A stretch of 64,000 nt of DNA from Coix lacryma-jobi var. lacryma-jobi. Taxonomy: Eukaryota > Streptophyta > Magnoliopsida > Poales > Poaceae. The stretch is from assembly GCA_009763385.1 (NCBI GenBank), contig CM019824.1, forward strand, positions 146,451,705 through 146,515,704, given 5' to 3'. The translations under genes were made by a program, and so were the position numbers. A model generated the notes under the pieces. It was not told the DNA's origin. It saw only the letters and a program-made list of their open reading frames with translations, and did not search any database. Every line of letters starts with the position of its first letter. Positions within the stretch are counted from its first letter, which is position 1. This document shows positions 1 to 12,372 of this stretch, one piece after another.

Positions 1-1500
1 AGAGAGCTTTGACAAGGACCATAGGAACCTGGAGAAATCGGGGACGATTCGCTCGCGGCCGCGGACCCGGCACCTGGTTTTCTCGATGGGAAGGAAGGAA
101 GGGACGCCGCCCGAGCTGTCGCTGTTGGCGCGCCTGCGCGCACACACGGCTCGGTTCGGTGCGCGGTCGCGTTCCGGGCCGTCGCGGCCTTCTTCGGGTG
201 AAATTCGCGTCACCGTCAGCGACCCTCGCGAGAACACACGCAACACACGGCCGGGACCGACGCGTCCGGGCGGGCACACGCACTGCGCACCCCGCTCACG
301 TGTCACGTGTGTGAGCGAGGCCAGATTCCTTCGCCACGGCGTGCGTGTCAAATCGTTCGGTGATGTCAGCATTTAAGAGCGCAGGAGTCAGGCCTCAGGC
401 GGTTACGGCCCCTGCGTCACCGTGACGTTTCGTGCCTCCATAGAAGAAACAGACACTGAACCGTGAACGAGCTTGCCGGACCTCGTTCTTCCGTGCGAGC
501 TCGCAATTATTGGGACATTAGTGGGATCGGAGGATCATATGATTGTAAGTATTGTAATGGCTAGTTCAAGTTGGATGTGCTTACTGATGTGCAGCATTAT
601 GAACCACTGTGCACCATAATGGTCACAAAACATCATGCAGTGAGGAATATTCAGATGATATTCGATGGTGATAGTAGGAAGATCAGTGGGAACAGAGGCA
701 CAATAATCTGATGCCTCTCAACGAGGCCCAATGGACCATCCAATGATGCTTTCTTTAGCAATTCTTTTTGTAGTGGTTACGCATAGATCTCTTGAACTCC
801 TAAGAGCTGTACACATATGGAGATGCCTTGGGAAGGGATTGCGGGCAATCAAGTCAAGGAGAGTGCTTAGAACTGATCTTAGTATGCATCCTTTTAATTG
901 GCTTGGAGGTTGATCAAGTAAAGATGAATACTTGTTTCTCTTTGAGTCTAACACGCCTCCTAGACAACCCGATTGAGGACTTGTGACCTTCCAGGAGGTA
1001 TAGTTGATTGTTTGAAGGCTCTTAGAGGTGTGCTTGGTGGGGGTACTCCAAATGGATCTTGAGCCTTTCTGCTCAAGGGATCTCAACTCTTAGTGGGTGC
1101 TCCAACATGTACTAGGGGATATTTTCATATCTACTTGACACCTCGAGAAATTTCGTTTAAATCTTGTTCAACTCTGTGTTTTATGTGCAATTGCTTTCTT
1201 TAATTATTTATCTTTGTATGTGATTGAGACATTATATAAATCTTATTCTAGATTTGATTTAGTCTTAGTGTGATGTACTAGCTAGGTTTTTTTCTTGGAA
1301 ATTTTTAAGGACCAACCGCTAGTGTGTTCTCACTACATTAAGGATATAATTTAGTGGTGGCCCTAAGAACTTATTTTAGTTTTCTCTTTTGTAGTAATGT
1401 TTATTCTAGTTCTTACCAAATTGTGAAGTAATTTTAATAGGTTAATGTTTGATATTTTTGAAATTTTTAGAGATCAGTTCAACCAACCCATCTTTTGAGG
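1..1500. other. No gene recognised; CpG-rich start, AT-rich remainder
   Basis: Bases 1-340 are very GC- and CpG-rich, and the rest turns AT-rich. Open frames here (for example 718-1086 on the minus strand) carry no domain I recognise, and the frames in the GC-rich part are overlapping low-complexity ones. The stretch at 900-1450 reads like decayed repeat DNA, but no ends can be fixed. Confidence 0.4.
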
Positions 1501-1506
1501 TCATTC

Positions 1507-1790
1507 TTTTTTTCGAGAAAGGCTGAGCTTATTAACCAGTTAGAGTTGCATTGTTTGCCAATAAAGTTACATCAAAATCAAGTAAAATATCGTAGCTATA
1601 TATAATGCTGAAGACAAGTATTTACAATCATATGTTTTGCTAAAAAGCTCAGCAACTCTATTTTGTTCTCTCTTTATTTGAACAAACTCAGCCTCCCGAA
1701 GCTCATCCGTGAGCGCTCGTGCTTCCTTTACTTGTAGGGCTAAGCGGAATCTATTAACACTTATTGAGTTCAATGCCTAAAATATGGTAT
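1507..1790 (-). mobile_element. LINE 3' fragment with RNase H remnant
   Basis: A minus-strand frame at 1567-1773 contains FVQIKREQNRVA. This resembles the C-terminal end of the RNase H-like (RVT_3) domain of plant LINEs and related pseudogenes, where an R-R/E-x-N-x-V/A-A-H motif is usual. On the plus strand the left edge is a T-run followed by cgagaaaggctgagc, which resembles the poly(A)-side end of grass LINEs. Only about 60 residues survive, so it is a dead scrap. The assignment rests on this short motif and the tail. Confidence 0.45.
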
Positions 1791-1923
1791 CACACTCAGT
1801 TTTAACAGTGACCAGATCAGAGATATCCGTTGTAGAGGAGGCTACAAATATACTGTAAGAGAAATCAAAGGTCTTTGGATTATATCTAACTAAAATACCT
1901 CATCATTATGCCATCAAAACCTA

Positions 1924-2057
1924 TAATAGTTTTTTGTTGCTATAAAAATTATAGTACTCCTTGGTTGCTATCACTTTATTTTTATTTTTACTTATAATTA
2001 CAAAGTGATGGCAACTAAGGAAAGCTATGATTTTTTATAGCAACCAAAAAACTATTA
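1924..2057. repeat. 134-bp hairpin, MITE-like
   Basis: The two arms, each about 57 bp, are near-perfect reverse complements (taatagttttttgttgctat... and ...atagcaaccaaaaaactatta) around an AT-rich loop of about 20 bp. The structure could be a short Stowaway-like MITE or another foldback, and a transcript would form one long hairpin. No clear target duplication beyond TA can be assigned. Confidence 0.7.
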
Positions 2058-2370
2058 AGACCCGTTTGGATACCTGGAATTGAATTTATTTTAAGAATCA
2101 TAATTTAGAATCATTTTAGTTAAGCTAATATGATTATACATGGATTATATTTGTATATTATTGTTACCTATATGAGCAGGGGTGGGCTCAGGCCTAGGGC
2201 CACTAGGGCCATGGCCCTAGTCGCAACCTAAACTTTTTAGGAACAAGTCTTCCATTTTGGCTCAACAACATACATCCCAGTAAAAAAAGGGTAGGGTAAG
2301 GTCAGACGTACTCACGCGCGTAGGCGCAACGCATCGGGGATTCGCGGCCTTCTCTAATCGCGGTTGCGCT

Positions 2371-2556
2371 CTTACCTTCCCTCCGCACTGCCGCCCGCCA
2401 TTCTTCCCTCCCGCTCCGGCGCTCCCAGATCTCTTACCTTCCCTCCGCGCCGCCGCCCGCCGTTCTTGCCTCCCGCTCCGGCGCTTCCAGATCTCTTCTC
2501 TTCCCTCCGTGCCACCGCCCGCCGTTCTTGCCTCCCGCTCCGGCGCTCCCGGATCC
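2371..2556. repeat. 62-bp tandem repeat, three copies
   Basis: Units start at 2371, 2433 and 2495. Each runs cttaccttccctccg..., then ccgcccgcc, then cctcccgctccggcgct, with a few substitutions. They lie in the left part of the hAT-like element and create long overlapping open frames on both strands that should not be read as genes. Confidence 0.85.
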
Positions 2557-3027
2557 CAGCTCCGGCCACCTCGCTCGGCCAAGGCCACTATGGCACCGCC
2601 TGCAGCCTGCCGGCGGCCGCCGTCGCACTCGGTGGCAAGCCAGGCAGGGGCGCCCGCCGCCGAGCCGCCCACGCCCCATGGGCCACGGTCAGGGGACTGC
2701 CCACGGTTGGGAACAGCCAGGGGGCACTAGGAGTCCTTGCCCTTGCCCAGTGGTCAGCCATTTTCGATATAAATGCATAGTAATCATAAAGATTAATTAT
2801 GTTTTGCTATCTTTGCTATGAAATTAGGAGTTATTGTTGAGGACATGGAAGTGGAAGATACAAATGCACCAAATAATCACTAGCAGACAAGCAGTAGGTA
2901 TTTATTTTTCAAAAGTTCTATGTTATTTCTATGAGAATCATGTGCTATACTGTACTGTACTTTATTTGCAAACTTTCCTTGGTAATAGTTTTTTCTATTG
3001 ACATATATATAAATATGTATTATGTAT

Positions 3028-3096
3028 ATCGGTGTTTCGTCGCTGTGTAGTTATCGGCGTTTCGTCGCTGTGTAGCTATCGGCGTTTCGCCGCTGG
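3028..3096. repeat. 25-bp subterminal tandem repeat
   Basis: Two full units (3028-3052, 3053-3077) and one partial unit of atcggcgtttcgtcgctgtgtag lie 40-110 bp inside the right end of the hAT-like element. hAT transposases are known to bind repeated subterminal motifs, so these may be binding sites. That role is inferred from position only. Confidence 0.75.
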
Positions 3097-3137
3097 AATT
3101 TGGCCCTAGTCTTAGCAAAATCTTGGGTCCGCCACTG

Positions 3138-5068
3138 CATATGAGTGAGGTACCCCATGCGTTGCATTTCTACTGTTAGGAGATGAGATGGAGATAATGT
3201 TATAAACTGCAAAATAGAAATATAGCATGGTGATTTCTAGAATCCATTTCTCTCTCTCAACCTATGAATTTGAGGTAAGCTTATACGTGGACTTGAAAAG
3301 GTGGTGGAATGTTAAAGTCCAAACCAAATAGCATAATTTATTGAGTGAATTTTAATTCCTTACAAGGGATGTAAACGGTCCCTTGGTTTTTGATGCCATC
3401 GAGAGAATTCTCTCGAAGAAGGACCAGGGGTCATGACGTCCGCAGCCCAGGAAGTTTTCTTGTAGTCACCCGCCTGAGTTTGATTGAGTCTGACGTAAGG
3501 CAACCAGACGAGGCAACAATCTCCGTAACGGCGGCTATCATCGGTGCCTCTTCCAGGCAGCAATTTTCATCTCGTAACCCAAATAGGAATAGCCCTTGAG
3601 TCCTTGACTCACTGTGTCTCCAGCGTTTCTCACGTTTAGCGACACTCGCGCACGTTCAATTCGCCATTCGTCCTTGCAACAAAAATCTACCGCTTGGACT
3701 GGGCCTTCTTCACACCGCACGCTACCAAAACTGGAGCAGGCGCGCGTCATACGTGGACTACACAGTTTGACCCCCCAACAACTGTGCCAACCATCCATCC
3801 ATGCGGCCGGCAGCGCAAAATACATGTCACGCTTTCCCTCCAAAAAAAAAAAACATGTCACGCCGGCAAGGTTCAGGTGGTTCAACTTTGCCAGGCAGAA
3901 TCAGGACTCAAGGACAACCCGCCGCCGCCGCGCGACGTGACGTACGTCTCGCCGGCCGGGCAGCTGCTGGCCCAGGGCGAATCCGCCGGCGAAATCAATG
4001 CAGCCTCTCGGCGGCACGGCGACCAACGCAAACTCGTTTTTCTCTCGTCACCTGATTTGCTCTCGCGCGCAGGCGCCACGTTACGGTGCCGGTGGCCGTG
4101 TACCGTACCTGCACGTGCCTGCCGTGCGATGATGGTGCGAGGACGACTTGGAGGCCACTCCAGTCTCCACCAACCGTGAGATTGATGGTCAGGCTGCCGC
4201 TGCCGCCGCCGGCCGGCTCGGCTGACCGGCCACGCACGGCGTCGCGTCTCGATCATGCGTGCTGCAATGCCCCCCGGACGTTCACATTCCCCTGCCTCAA
4301 AAGTCGTTTTCGCGACGCTGGGGAGCCCCGAAGGCCGAAGCTAACGAGGCGATCGGAGAGACGAACGTTGGTGAGCAAGGACGAGAACAAACAGCAACGG
4401 TATCTGATTATCTGCGTCCGCATACACACGAACACAGACGGGGCCCAGGCCGGCCGGTTCTATCAATATCAACAACAACACAGGTGGGGGGTGGGGCCTG
4501 ATGGGAGTGGAAAGAAGAGGAAGCGGACAAATGGCACGACGATGCCCCGGCCCTGCTGATGACCGCGGCCGCCACGACAGGAGCCGTCTCTGCGAATGCA
4601 ACCGGCGAAAACGACGAGGCCAGCGTCGTCAGGGCATGCATGCAGGCAATGGCTTTGCACTTTGCAGGTTTTCATTCATTGTGAACCGGTTGCAGATTCC
4701 CTGGCAAACGGCCCGCCTGAATTGTTGAGAGCGGATAAGCACCCAACGACCGCCGGCATAAGCACTGCGTCATCCATGTGCTGGTGGTGGCTGGTGCTGT
4801 CTCGCCGGGACTACGGGAGGCGTGCCTTGACGACGCAGCAGATAGGTGATCATGCATGCAGCTAGGGAGCTGAGTAGGGACAGTTGGGATCGATACTGAA
4901 CGAAAAGTCACCTCGTGTCCGGTACGTAGGAGTAGGTCATACGGGTGTGACGATTGCGGCAAAGGGTTTGGTAGAGGAACGAACGTGCGGCCGTTCGTTA
5001 CTGCCGAAATTAGAGATTCCGTTTACAACTAGTGGGTAGCTAGAGTAGACTGCAGGTAAATTCATTCA
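3138..5068. other. No gene recognised; GC-rich intergenic DNA
   Basis: The segment from about 3600 to 4950 is GC-rich and open in several overlapping frames on both strands, but none shows a known domain, a consistent start or splice signals. A poly(A) run lies at 3842-3853. It may be old regulatory or transposon-derived DNA. Confidence 0.4.
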
Positions 5069-5300
5069 GACCTTGTTCAGTTCGCAAAATATTTGACGAA
5101 AAGTTACTGTAGCACTTTCGTTGTTATTTGACAAACTTTGTCCAAACATGACCTAACTAGACTCAAAAGATTCGTCTCGACATGAGCGGACTAAAAGTAC
5201 AATTAGTTCTTTCTTTTACCTATATTTAATGCTTCCTGCATGCGTGTAAAGATTCTACTGCGCAAAATATTTTGGGCAATGTTGTGAACTGAACAAGGCC
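5069..5300. mobile_element. MITE with TTGTTCAGTTC ends
   Basis: The left end GACCTTGTTCAGTTC is the reverse complement, with one mismatch, of the right end GAACTGAACAAGGCC, and both sides carry TCA (5066-5068, 5301-5303) as a 3-bp target duplication. Similar ends (GGCCTTGTTTAGTTC) mark a very abundant grass MITE group. The 3-bp duplication fits a Tourist/PIF-Harbinger origin. There is no coding capacity. Confidence 0.7.
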
Positions 5301-6067
5301 TCAGATTGAGGTGAGCAGCAAGTACACCTGCTCACTGAATAGTTACAGTAGTAATAGTATACTGCAATGGCCGTCGGAACAGAAGGCTGCCGTATACTGT
5401 ACTATATAGTACGCGTACAAGACTTCGATTTATCTGGTATCTTTCGTTTTATGCACTGCATGTACGAGAACTGTTTATATTGTTATCATACCGGACGATA
5501 CGTGTGTCCTTTCTCTTGTACACAACATTAAAATTTAAAACTCAAGTACTATATCGAAAGAAAACGACCACGGTACACACTTCATTTTTCAAGGCCGATG
5601 TATGTACAGTATTCAACGACGTGCACACGCAGTACGCGGGCCCGCGGATTCTACGAGGAACACGTGCATTCCCAGCGTTTTTCAGCATCTATCGGCGTAC
5701 AGGGCACGAGTCACCACCGTACCACGCTTACATATAATAATACAATCTTTACCCGGGAGGATTGGCGCCCTCCCGCGGGGTTAGGTCACTGTAGCTTCTT
5801 TTTTTTTATTTTTTCTTTCTTTTTTCCTTTCCTTTTACTTTTTTATATTTTTCTATTTTTTTATTTTTAAGAATTTTTATAGTTATCTTTTTCTATTAAA
5901 AGCTGGTGTGACGATAGCGCGTCCAATAATACAAACTCTAATTGTGGAACGATGTGCACCTAATACTTGCGTGTGTTTTATGCTTATACGGCCAATGTCT
6001 TTGACGCGACATGTAAATATCTTTTTGAACAGGTCGCATGCTGGTATAGTGACTCATATTTAGAGAT
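5301..6067. other. No gene recognised; T-rich tract
   Basis: Mixed AT-rich DNA. Bases 5800-5875 are almost pure pyrimidine, mainly T. A short inverted motif (gggaggattggcgccctccc) lies at 5755-5775. The open frames here are low-complexity. Confidence 0.4.
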
Positions 6068-6391
6068 TGTTTACTTTCAAGTTAAAAAGTTTTGGGATGT
6101 CATATCGGGTGTTTAACACTAATTTAGAGTATTAAATACTATTAACAAAACTAATTGCATAACTAGAGAATAATTCGTGAGGCGAATTTATAAATCTAAT
6201 TTTTAATAATTATCAAATGTTTAATGTAACACCATATTATCAAAACATGAATTTATTAGGCTTAAAAAATTAGTCATCTCGCAAATTATTTTGAATTTAT
6301 GTTGTTATTTTTTAGTCTATATTTAGTACTCCACGTAAGGTCAAAACATCTGATGTAATAAATGGAAAATTTATAGGGTAAAAACTAAACA
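6068..6391. mobile_element. Degenerate MITE, TGTTTA...TAAACA type
   Basis: The left end tgtttactttcaagttaaaaagttttggg pairs imperfectly with the right end ttatagggtaaaaactaaaca. Internal phrases such as gaggcgaattt, ctcgcaaatt and tctatatttagtact are typical of the common grass MITE family also seen at 5069 and 6700. Boundaries are approximate. Confidence 0.55.
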
Positions 6392-6699
6392 CATTTGTAC
6401 TGTTTAGGCTTATCAAATTTATAGGTTAAAAACTAAACATATCCATACACAGCAGAACAGAGGCACTTATGAGACTTTGACAATTGTATCAATAGCAAGC
6501 GCGGCGAAGCGCGCTAACCACCCTTGTGAAAACTATGACCACGGGAGGATTCGTGTCCTCCGGACGTTCCTACTACTATTGATGAACTAGCACATGACAT
6601 GGTTTGTTATGCGACTTATACATAATTGACATATTTCCTACACGAATACACAAACTCGAGTGTCGTCGTTATACCTTGATTCATCTTCTTTGTTAGTGG
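6392..6699. other. No gene; Helitron-like hairpin motif at 6500-6520
   Basis: The phrase gcgcggcgaagcgcgctaacc at about 6500 closely matches the hairpin before the candidate Helitron end at 7601. It is not followed by a clean CTRR-T end, so it may be a decayed Helitron terminus. Confidence 0.3.
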
Positions 6700-7035
6700 T
6701 GTTTAGTTGGAGGATGAAAACTTTTTAGCTATCATATGGAATGTTGCGACACTAATTTAGTATATTAAAAATAGAGTAATAAAAAAACAAATTACATATT
6801 TCGTTTAAAAACCATGAGAAGAATTTATTAAGACTAATTAATCTGTCATTAATATATGTTTACTGTAGTACAACATTGTCGAATCATGGACTAATTAGGT
6901 TTAAAAAATCGTCTCGCAAAGTTATATATTCTAATATGTGTAATTAGTTATTTTTTATTCTATATTTAATACTTTATGAATGTGTCTAAACATTTGATGT
7001 GATAGGTGAAAAGTTTTTGGGCTGAGAACTAAACA
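6700..7035. mobile_element. Degenerate MITE, TGTTTAGTT...AACTAAACA type
   Basis: The left end tgtttagttggaggatgaaaacttttt and the right end aaaagtttttgggctgagaactaaaca are imperfect inverted repeats. Internal sequence includes the family phrases tagtattaa, ctcgcaaa and tctatatttaatacttt. No target duplication can be assigned with confidence. Confidence 0.6.
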
Positions 7036-7495
7036 AGATCTTATTCCTAAAAAAATTCTACTTCCTTTGTTCACACCTCATTTGCCGACTTTACGAGATC
7101 ACGGTGGAGAGCGCGAGTGTGACGGATGCATGCGATCAACCAGACACTGCTTGAATGGGAGACTACGTCTCCATGGCCGTGATTCCGTGAATCAAGGATT
7201 CATGTTTTGTGCACCTCCAGTTTGTGAAAGCCCCATCCACATGGCAGTGATTCACAAACTCTAACATATAGCCGTTGTAGAAAAAGCTAGAGTTTGTGAA
7301 GTACAATACCTCTTTAAGTGCTCTTACAAATCCATATTTTTTTCTCGAATAGTGCACGTGAAGCTAAAACCGTATGGCTAAAAAACGTGAAGCAGAACGA
7401 TCTCAGCCAACCCCATATATAATCTTCTTTTAAGGAGTATTTAAAGCTTAAAGATAATAACATTATACAAAGCAAGAGCAACATTTAAAGTAGTA

Positions 7496-7601
7496 TCTCT
7501 AACTAACCTACTTAAATATCTAAGGGGTTTTTAATGACATTTAAAATATTCTATATCAACACAGCAGTAGTGTGCGCAGCGAAGCGCGCTAACCTACCTA
7601 G
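7496..7601 (+). mobile_element. Candidate mini-Helitron or Helitron 3' end
   Basis: The segment starts TCTCTAACTA right after an A (7495) and ends CCTACCTAG right before a T (7602), as expected for a Helitron between A and T. The end is preceded by a short GC-rich hairpin (gcgc-agcgaa-gcgc). At 106 bp it would be unusually small. Alternatively only the 3' end is real and the 5' end lies elsewhere. Confidence 0.4.
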
Positions 7602-7779
7602 TATATACATATGCGGGGTTGTTTGACGCATGACTCACTACCAGAACTAGCCTATACCTATGGATATTTATAGATCGATCCATTTCGAGTGTCACAGGTC
7701 GACCCATTTCGGTTAAAGAATAGGCCGGACTCCATTGATCCAGCTCAACCAATGAGTAATATACATATATAGATCGATC

Positions 7780-8600
7780 TAAATTGTGGTACTCGGCAAA
7801 GCGACAGAGAGTGTTACCCTCGACGCGTAGCCCACTCGACTTAAACTCCTACCCACAAATAGTTTTTTATCGAGTGCTGAATCGATCCTCGGCAAAAAAA
7901 AACACTTAGTAAAATTTAAATCGAGAAACCCCGAAAAATAGAAAAATGATTTTTAATCAGGAAGGCCCCACCAACATTTTTTGCACAAAAATAATGTGCT
8001 ACACAGGCAATAGGATTCGAAACCACGACCTCCCCTCACGCATACCCCCTCTACCACTGCACCATATTGTCACTCATGTCTAGACTCTATTTTGGTTCCC
8101 CACGTGTTATACTAAATTGAGTGTAAATTACTTGTTTGAGACCCTAAACGAATTCATTTTAAAAGATTGTTAACTATAAAGTTTTATAACTTTTCAAGAT
8201 CTACAACTTTTATTTTAGTAGTTTCTCCATCCGAGATTGTCTACAAAATTTAAATTTCAATTTTAAGAATTTCCAACGTAGTTTTCGTTGACAAGCTGAT
8301 TTTAGCTTTAAAAGTTGTCAACTATAAAGTTTCATAACTTTTTGAGATCTACAATTTTTATTGTGGTTGTTTTCCCATCTAAGGCACTTTAAAAAAAATC
8401 AAATTTTAATTTTTTACAAATTCAAACATAATTTTCATGTGCCTTAGATCGTTTAAAAAATTCAAATTTCAAATTTCAGGTACTCAAACGTAATTTTGGT
8501 TGACAAAAATTAATTCAAATTAAAAAGTGTTCAACCAAAACGTTGTATAACTTCACAAGATCTACAACTTTTATTTTTCTCATTTATTCATGTGACGTAG
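7780..8600. repeat. CACTA-like degenerate repeat tract
   Basis: Phrases such as actcggcaaagcgacagag near 7792 and three diverged copies of a module reading ttgtcaactataaagtttcataactttttgagatctacaatttttat (near 8165, 8308 and 8530) resemble subterminal sequence of grass CACTA elements. No CACTA terminus is clear, so the class is tentative. Confidence 0.4.
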
Positions 8601-9660
8601 TGCTAGTATATACAGATGACCATGGCCGAGTCGCGTCCGTGCCCCTGCGTGCCCAAAAGGCCAAAACCGCGAGTACGCGACGCGGCCGCGGCGGCGAAGT
8701 CGGTCGACCCCCCCGGCCCCTGATGCTGATGGTCCGTCTCCGGCGTTGATCGATGCCCGCGCGCGTATTGACAGCGTCGCGCTCGCACGCGGCGCGGCTG
8801 CATCAGGTTCAGATCAGACCGCCGGGCAGCGTAGCCGGCCGTCACGGCGTAAATTGACCTTGGCGCAGGACGCTCGTCCGTGCCGTGACGGGCGGAGGAA
8901 TAGAACAATTCCTCTCGAGAGTCCATCTGGCGTCCGCAGTGGCAGGACAATTGATCAAACTCCGGTGCCAATACTCATTGAGATTCTGATAGAGCAGCGT
9001 GAGTGGTATTTGTAGGTTAGGCATCGGCAGAACGGGACCATATATAGAAGTATCAATCAAGTAAATTTAATTGCATATAGGTAGATAAATTATTACGGTA
9101 ATGCTCCCTATACAACGTCCGTCCGGACGGACTCGCACTGCGCAGTATACGTCTCGATCTGCATCCTGTCAGCTCACTATTCCTGTCAGCTCACTATTCC
9201 GGTCTGTCTGTTCCCTGATTTTCATAATTAAGAGCAGTCGTAGTTATATCACGTTTGTTTGGTCTAAAATTAACAAAATGGACCTGTCTGCGTAGTAGAT
9301 TGGTCTGTTTCCCGGCCTTTGCCTTTACCTGAAATTCTTCCATCCGCATATAAGCAGGGGACCAAACACTCATGAGATCTGCATCACATTAAAGCACGTG
9401 CAGGCTTTGTCCCCCTATGAAATACTTTCATCCACATGCAAAACATTAAAGTGCTCCATGTTCTATTTTAAAATTAATATATGTGTGCATGAGCTCACTG
9501 TGGCACTCCGTGGCATCTAGCTACGTATGAGTCATCGAGTTTCGTATGTTTTCATGAGTGTCCAATGTATATTTTATCTGGATATTGCTATGATGATTTA
9601 TATGTTGCCATAGCTATACAAATATATTGTAATTGTATATTTCAAATATTTCGGTTGTTT
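8601..9660. other. No gene; GC-rich patch with palindrome and short duplication
   Basis: Bases 8620-8900 are GC-rich and open in overlapping frames without a recognisable domain. A perfect 16-bp palindrome GTCCGTCCGGACGGAC lies at 9117-9132. A 17-bp direct duplication (tcctgtcagctcactat) occupies 9164-9197. Confidence 0.5.
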
Positions 9661-12372
9661 AGTGTGTCATATATCGGTAATTATATAACGAGAACGTCCG
9701 AACGTGTCAAATGGATAGCACATAACTTCTTCCTCGTTTTCTTTGTAGCTCTGCTCACATGCGTGTTGTTCCAATGCCACGCCCACGCGCGCTCCTCCAT
9801 GTGTGCCCTCGATCCTCGTGCCACGTCGGCGATGAGCTCTCCTTCCTTCCTCCTTCCCGCTCCCTCCTCCCTCCACTGCCCCTCCCTTACCCCCCGCTGC
9901 GACCTCTACGTCCTCCTCACCATGGGGGTGGGGACGACGACGGTGGCATCTGGTGACCCCGCGCACCTCCTCTCCTCCCTACTGCTTTCATTCTCGTGTG
10001 TCGCAACCTTTATGCATCTGGAGACGAAGGACGTGCGGCGCGGCTCCTGCGAGGTAGGTGGAAGAGGATCTGGATGTAAGACCTCCCTCCCTATCCTTCC
10101 TTCCTATGGATCTCTGGCCTCCTCCTCCTCTTCTTCCCCTCTAGATCTACGATTTTGGTGGTGGCTAGGGTTTCGGCGAGTCAGATTTTTTGGGATGCTC
10201 CTCGTTGTTGCAATGATTCATTTTCAATGTTACAACAAATGATGTGGTAATGTTGCAATGGTATATTTTCTTGTTGTTACAACAGACGTTTTCGTGATGT
10301 TGCAAGAGAAGTTCTTGAGATGTTTCAATAGTTTTTTTTGTTTGTCGTAGCAGTTTTCCTCTGATGCTGCAGTAGATTTTTATTTTTGCAACAGACATTT
10401 TTTATGTTTCATTAGTAGTGCTTTTGTTGTTGCAATAGCTTTTTCTTTTTTGTTTTAGCATATTCTCCCCGCTGTTGCAGTGGATGTGTTTTGAATATGT
10501 GAAGTAGATATTTTTTATGTTGCACTTCATATTTTTGTTTGCTTCATTAGTTGTTTTTTCGATGTTTCAATAGCTTTTTTCGTTTGTTTCACCAGTTTTT
10601 TTTCCGATTATCTCATTAGGGTGTCCTTCGATGTTACAGTAACCTTTTTTTCTTCCTTTTATTGCGGCTGGGGGATGGACTATGGTGACGATCTGGTGGC
10701 GGGGCGGATGCGCTGGGGCCAGCGAGGTTGGAGCAGGGGCAGATCCGTGCGCACGCGGGAGGAGGGGGCTTTTCTCTTAGTTGGATGTGGGCACGGGTGT
10801 TAGGACGGAGGGGGCATGCACAGATGTAGTAGGAGCGGGTAGTCGATGGATTTTGGGAACTGCGTCCGGACGGACATGGTGTTTGGACGTCCGGACACTA
10901 GTTGCTCCATTTATATTTTCGAAAATTCTAGATATGGAAGACGTCCGGCCGAGCCGGATGGCTCACTGTCGCTAGGCTGAGGCTCATACATCTGCAAGTC
11001 CACACATCGGCACCCACTCGCATCCACACATCGACACCGACTCACATCCGCAAGTCTCTCCTCCTCTTCTCTCCTCTGGATCTACGATTTTGATGGTGGC
11101 TAGGGTTCTGGCGAGTCAGATTTTTTAAGATTCTCCTTGTTGTTGCAATGATTTATTTTTAATATTGCAACAAATGATGTGGTAATGTTGCAATAGTATA
11201 TTTTTATTGTTGTTACAACAGACGTTTCTGAGATGTTGCAGGAGTAGTTCTTTAGGTGTTTCAATAGTTTTATCTCGTTTGTCGTAGCAGTTCCCCCAAT
11301 GTTGCAGTATATTTTTGTTTTTGCAACAGATATTTTTCACGCTGCATTAGTAGTGCTTTTAATGTTGCAATAATCTTTTCTTTTTTATTGCAGAGTGGAT
11401 GTGTTTTGAATATGTGCAGTAGATATTTTTTATGTTGCACTTTATATTTTTATTTGTTCCGTTATTTGTTTTTCGGTGTTTCAATAGTTTTTTTTTGTTC
11501 GTTTCACTAGTTTTTTTCGATTATCTCATTAGGGTGTCATTCGATGTTGCAATAGCTTTATTCCCTTTGTTGCAGCTGGGGGCGGACTATGGGCAGAGAA
11601 GATGTGTTGGGTCTGGGTAAATCCATACGCATGTGGGAGAGGAGGCTTTCTTCTTAGTTGGACGTGGGCGCGTGCATCAATGCGGAGGAGCATGCACGTA
11701 AACAGCAGGGGCGGGCGCCCGATGAATTTTGGGAACTGCGTCCGGGCGGCCGTGACGTTCGAACATTCGAGCGCTAGTTGCTTCGTTTATCTAAATATAA
11801 GTGTACATTCTAAATGTTTCAGCTACTTAAGACATATGTTATAAATATTTTATCTAAATATTGCATATGTTGTAGTAATTATACACGAATGTTTTAACCT
11901 TATATTGCAGATATTTTACTTGCTTTAAATCATATTTTGCAGAAAATATACTTGTTTTCGTAAACAAGCGACATAGTCGTGCGCGGAGAAGCAAAACAGA
12001 TGGGTCCTACATGCATGTGCAGCAGCATACGTAGGCGCGTGCACGTAGCAGCATACTACGCGTGCAGCCTATGGAATCACGCAGCACAACACGTAAACAT
12101 GAGCATAGCATGCGAGCAGCAGACATGGACATGCAGCAACATACAAGCAAAACAGCATGACAAGCAATAGGAGGCAAGCAGGAGGCATATTCGAGCAGCA
12201 GATCAAGATAAACAAGATAGCAGATCGAGGTGCATGCGAGCAACAGGCGCAACCGCACTGAGCAGCATTAGATGGCCCATGCGGAGTAGCAGGACAAATA
12301 ACAATAATAGATAATAGTACAGGTCTGTACGTGTAGTAGGAGGCAAAAACAAATAAAGCAGCTGTGGGCGGG
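9661..12372. repeat. Composite TTGCAA / GTCCGGAC repeat, internally duplicated
   Basis: Two related modules lie in tandem: about 10138-10915 and 11073-11790. Each starts tctacgattttg-tggtggctagggtt, continues through a long tract of spaced gttgcaa/ttgcaaca words, and ends in a GC-rich part with gtccgg words and ctagttgct. The 12000-12365 part is rich in agcagca and catgca words. The block is cut at 12372 by the retroelement and its last ~45 bp resume at 22001, where ggcgtccggacgtccag again appears. It looks like a DNA-transposon derivative, but no terminal inverted repeats or transposase were found. The 225-codon frame at 9565-10242 is low-complexity. Confidence 0.5.

Larger units (their letters stand above)
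2177..3137. mobile_element. hAT-like non-autonomous DNA transposon
   Basis: The ends are CAGGGGTGGGCTCA on the left and, read inward from the right, CAGTGGCGGACCCA: a short imperfect inverted repeat beginning CAG, as in grass hAT elements. The 8 bp on either side are tatatgag (2169-2176) and catatgag (3138-3145), matching at 7 of 8 positions as an hAT target duplication. No transposase frame is present; the GC-rich frames inside come from the tandem repeats. The 961-bp element carries two internal tandem arrays, described separately. Confidence 0.7.

Noticed and set aside
2262..2821. Several open frames of 65-138 codons on both strands
   Set aside because: They arise from the 62-bp GC-rich tandem repeat inside the hAT-like element and are low-complexity.
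3538..4962. Overlapping open frames up to 161 codons
   Set aside because: GC-rich DNA opens all frames. No domain, no consistent start context and no splice pattern could be seen.
9565..10242. 225-codon plus-strand frame
   Set aside because: Hydrophobic and Ser-rich low-complexity product lying across the composite repeat. No family resemblance; part of the frame is a polypyrimidine leader-like tract.
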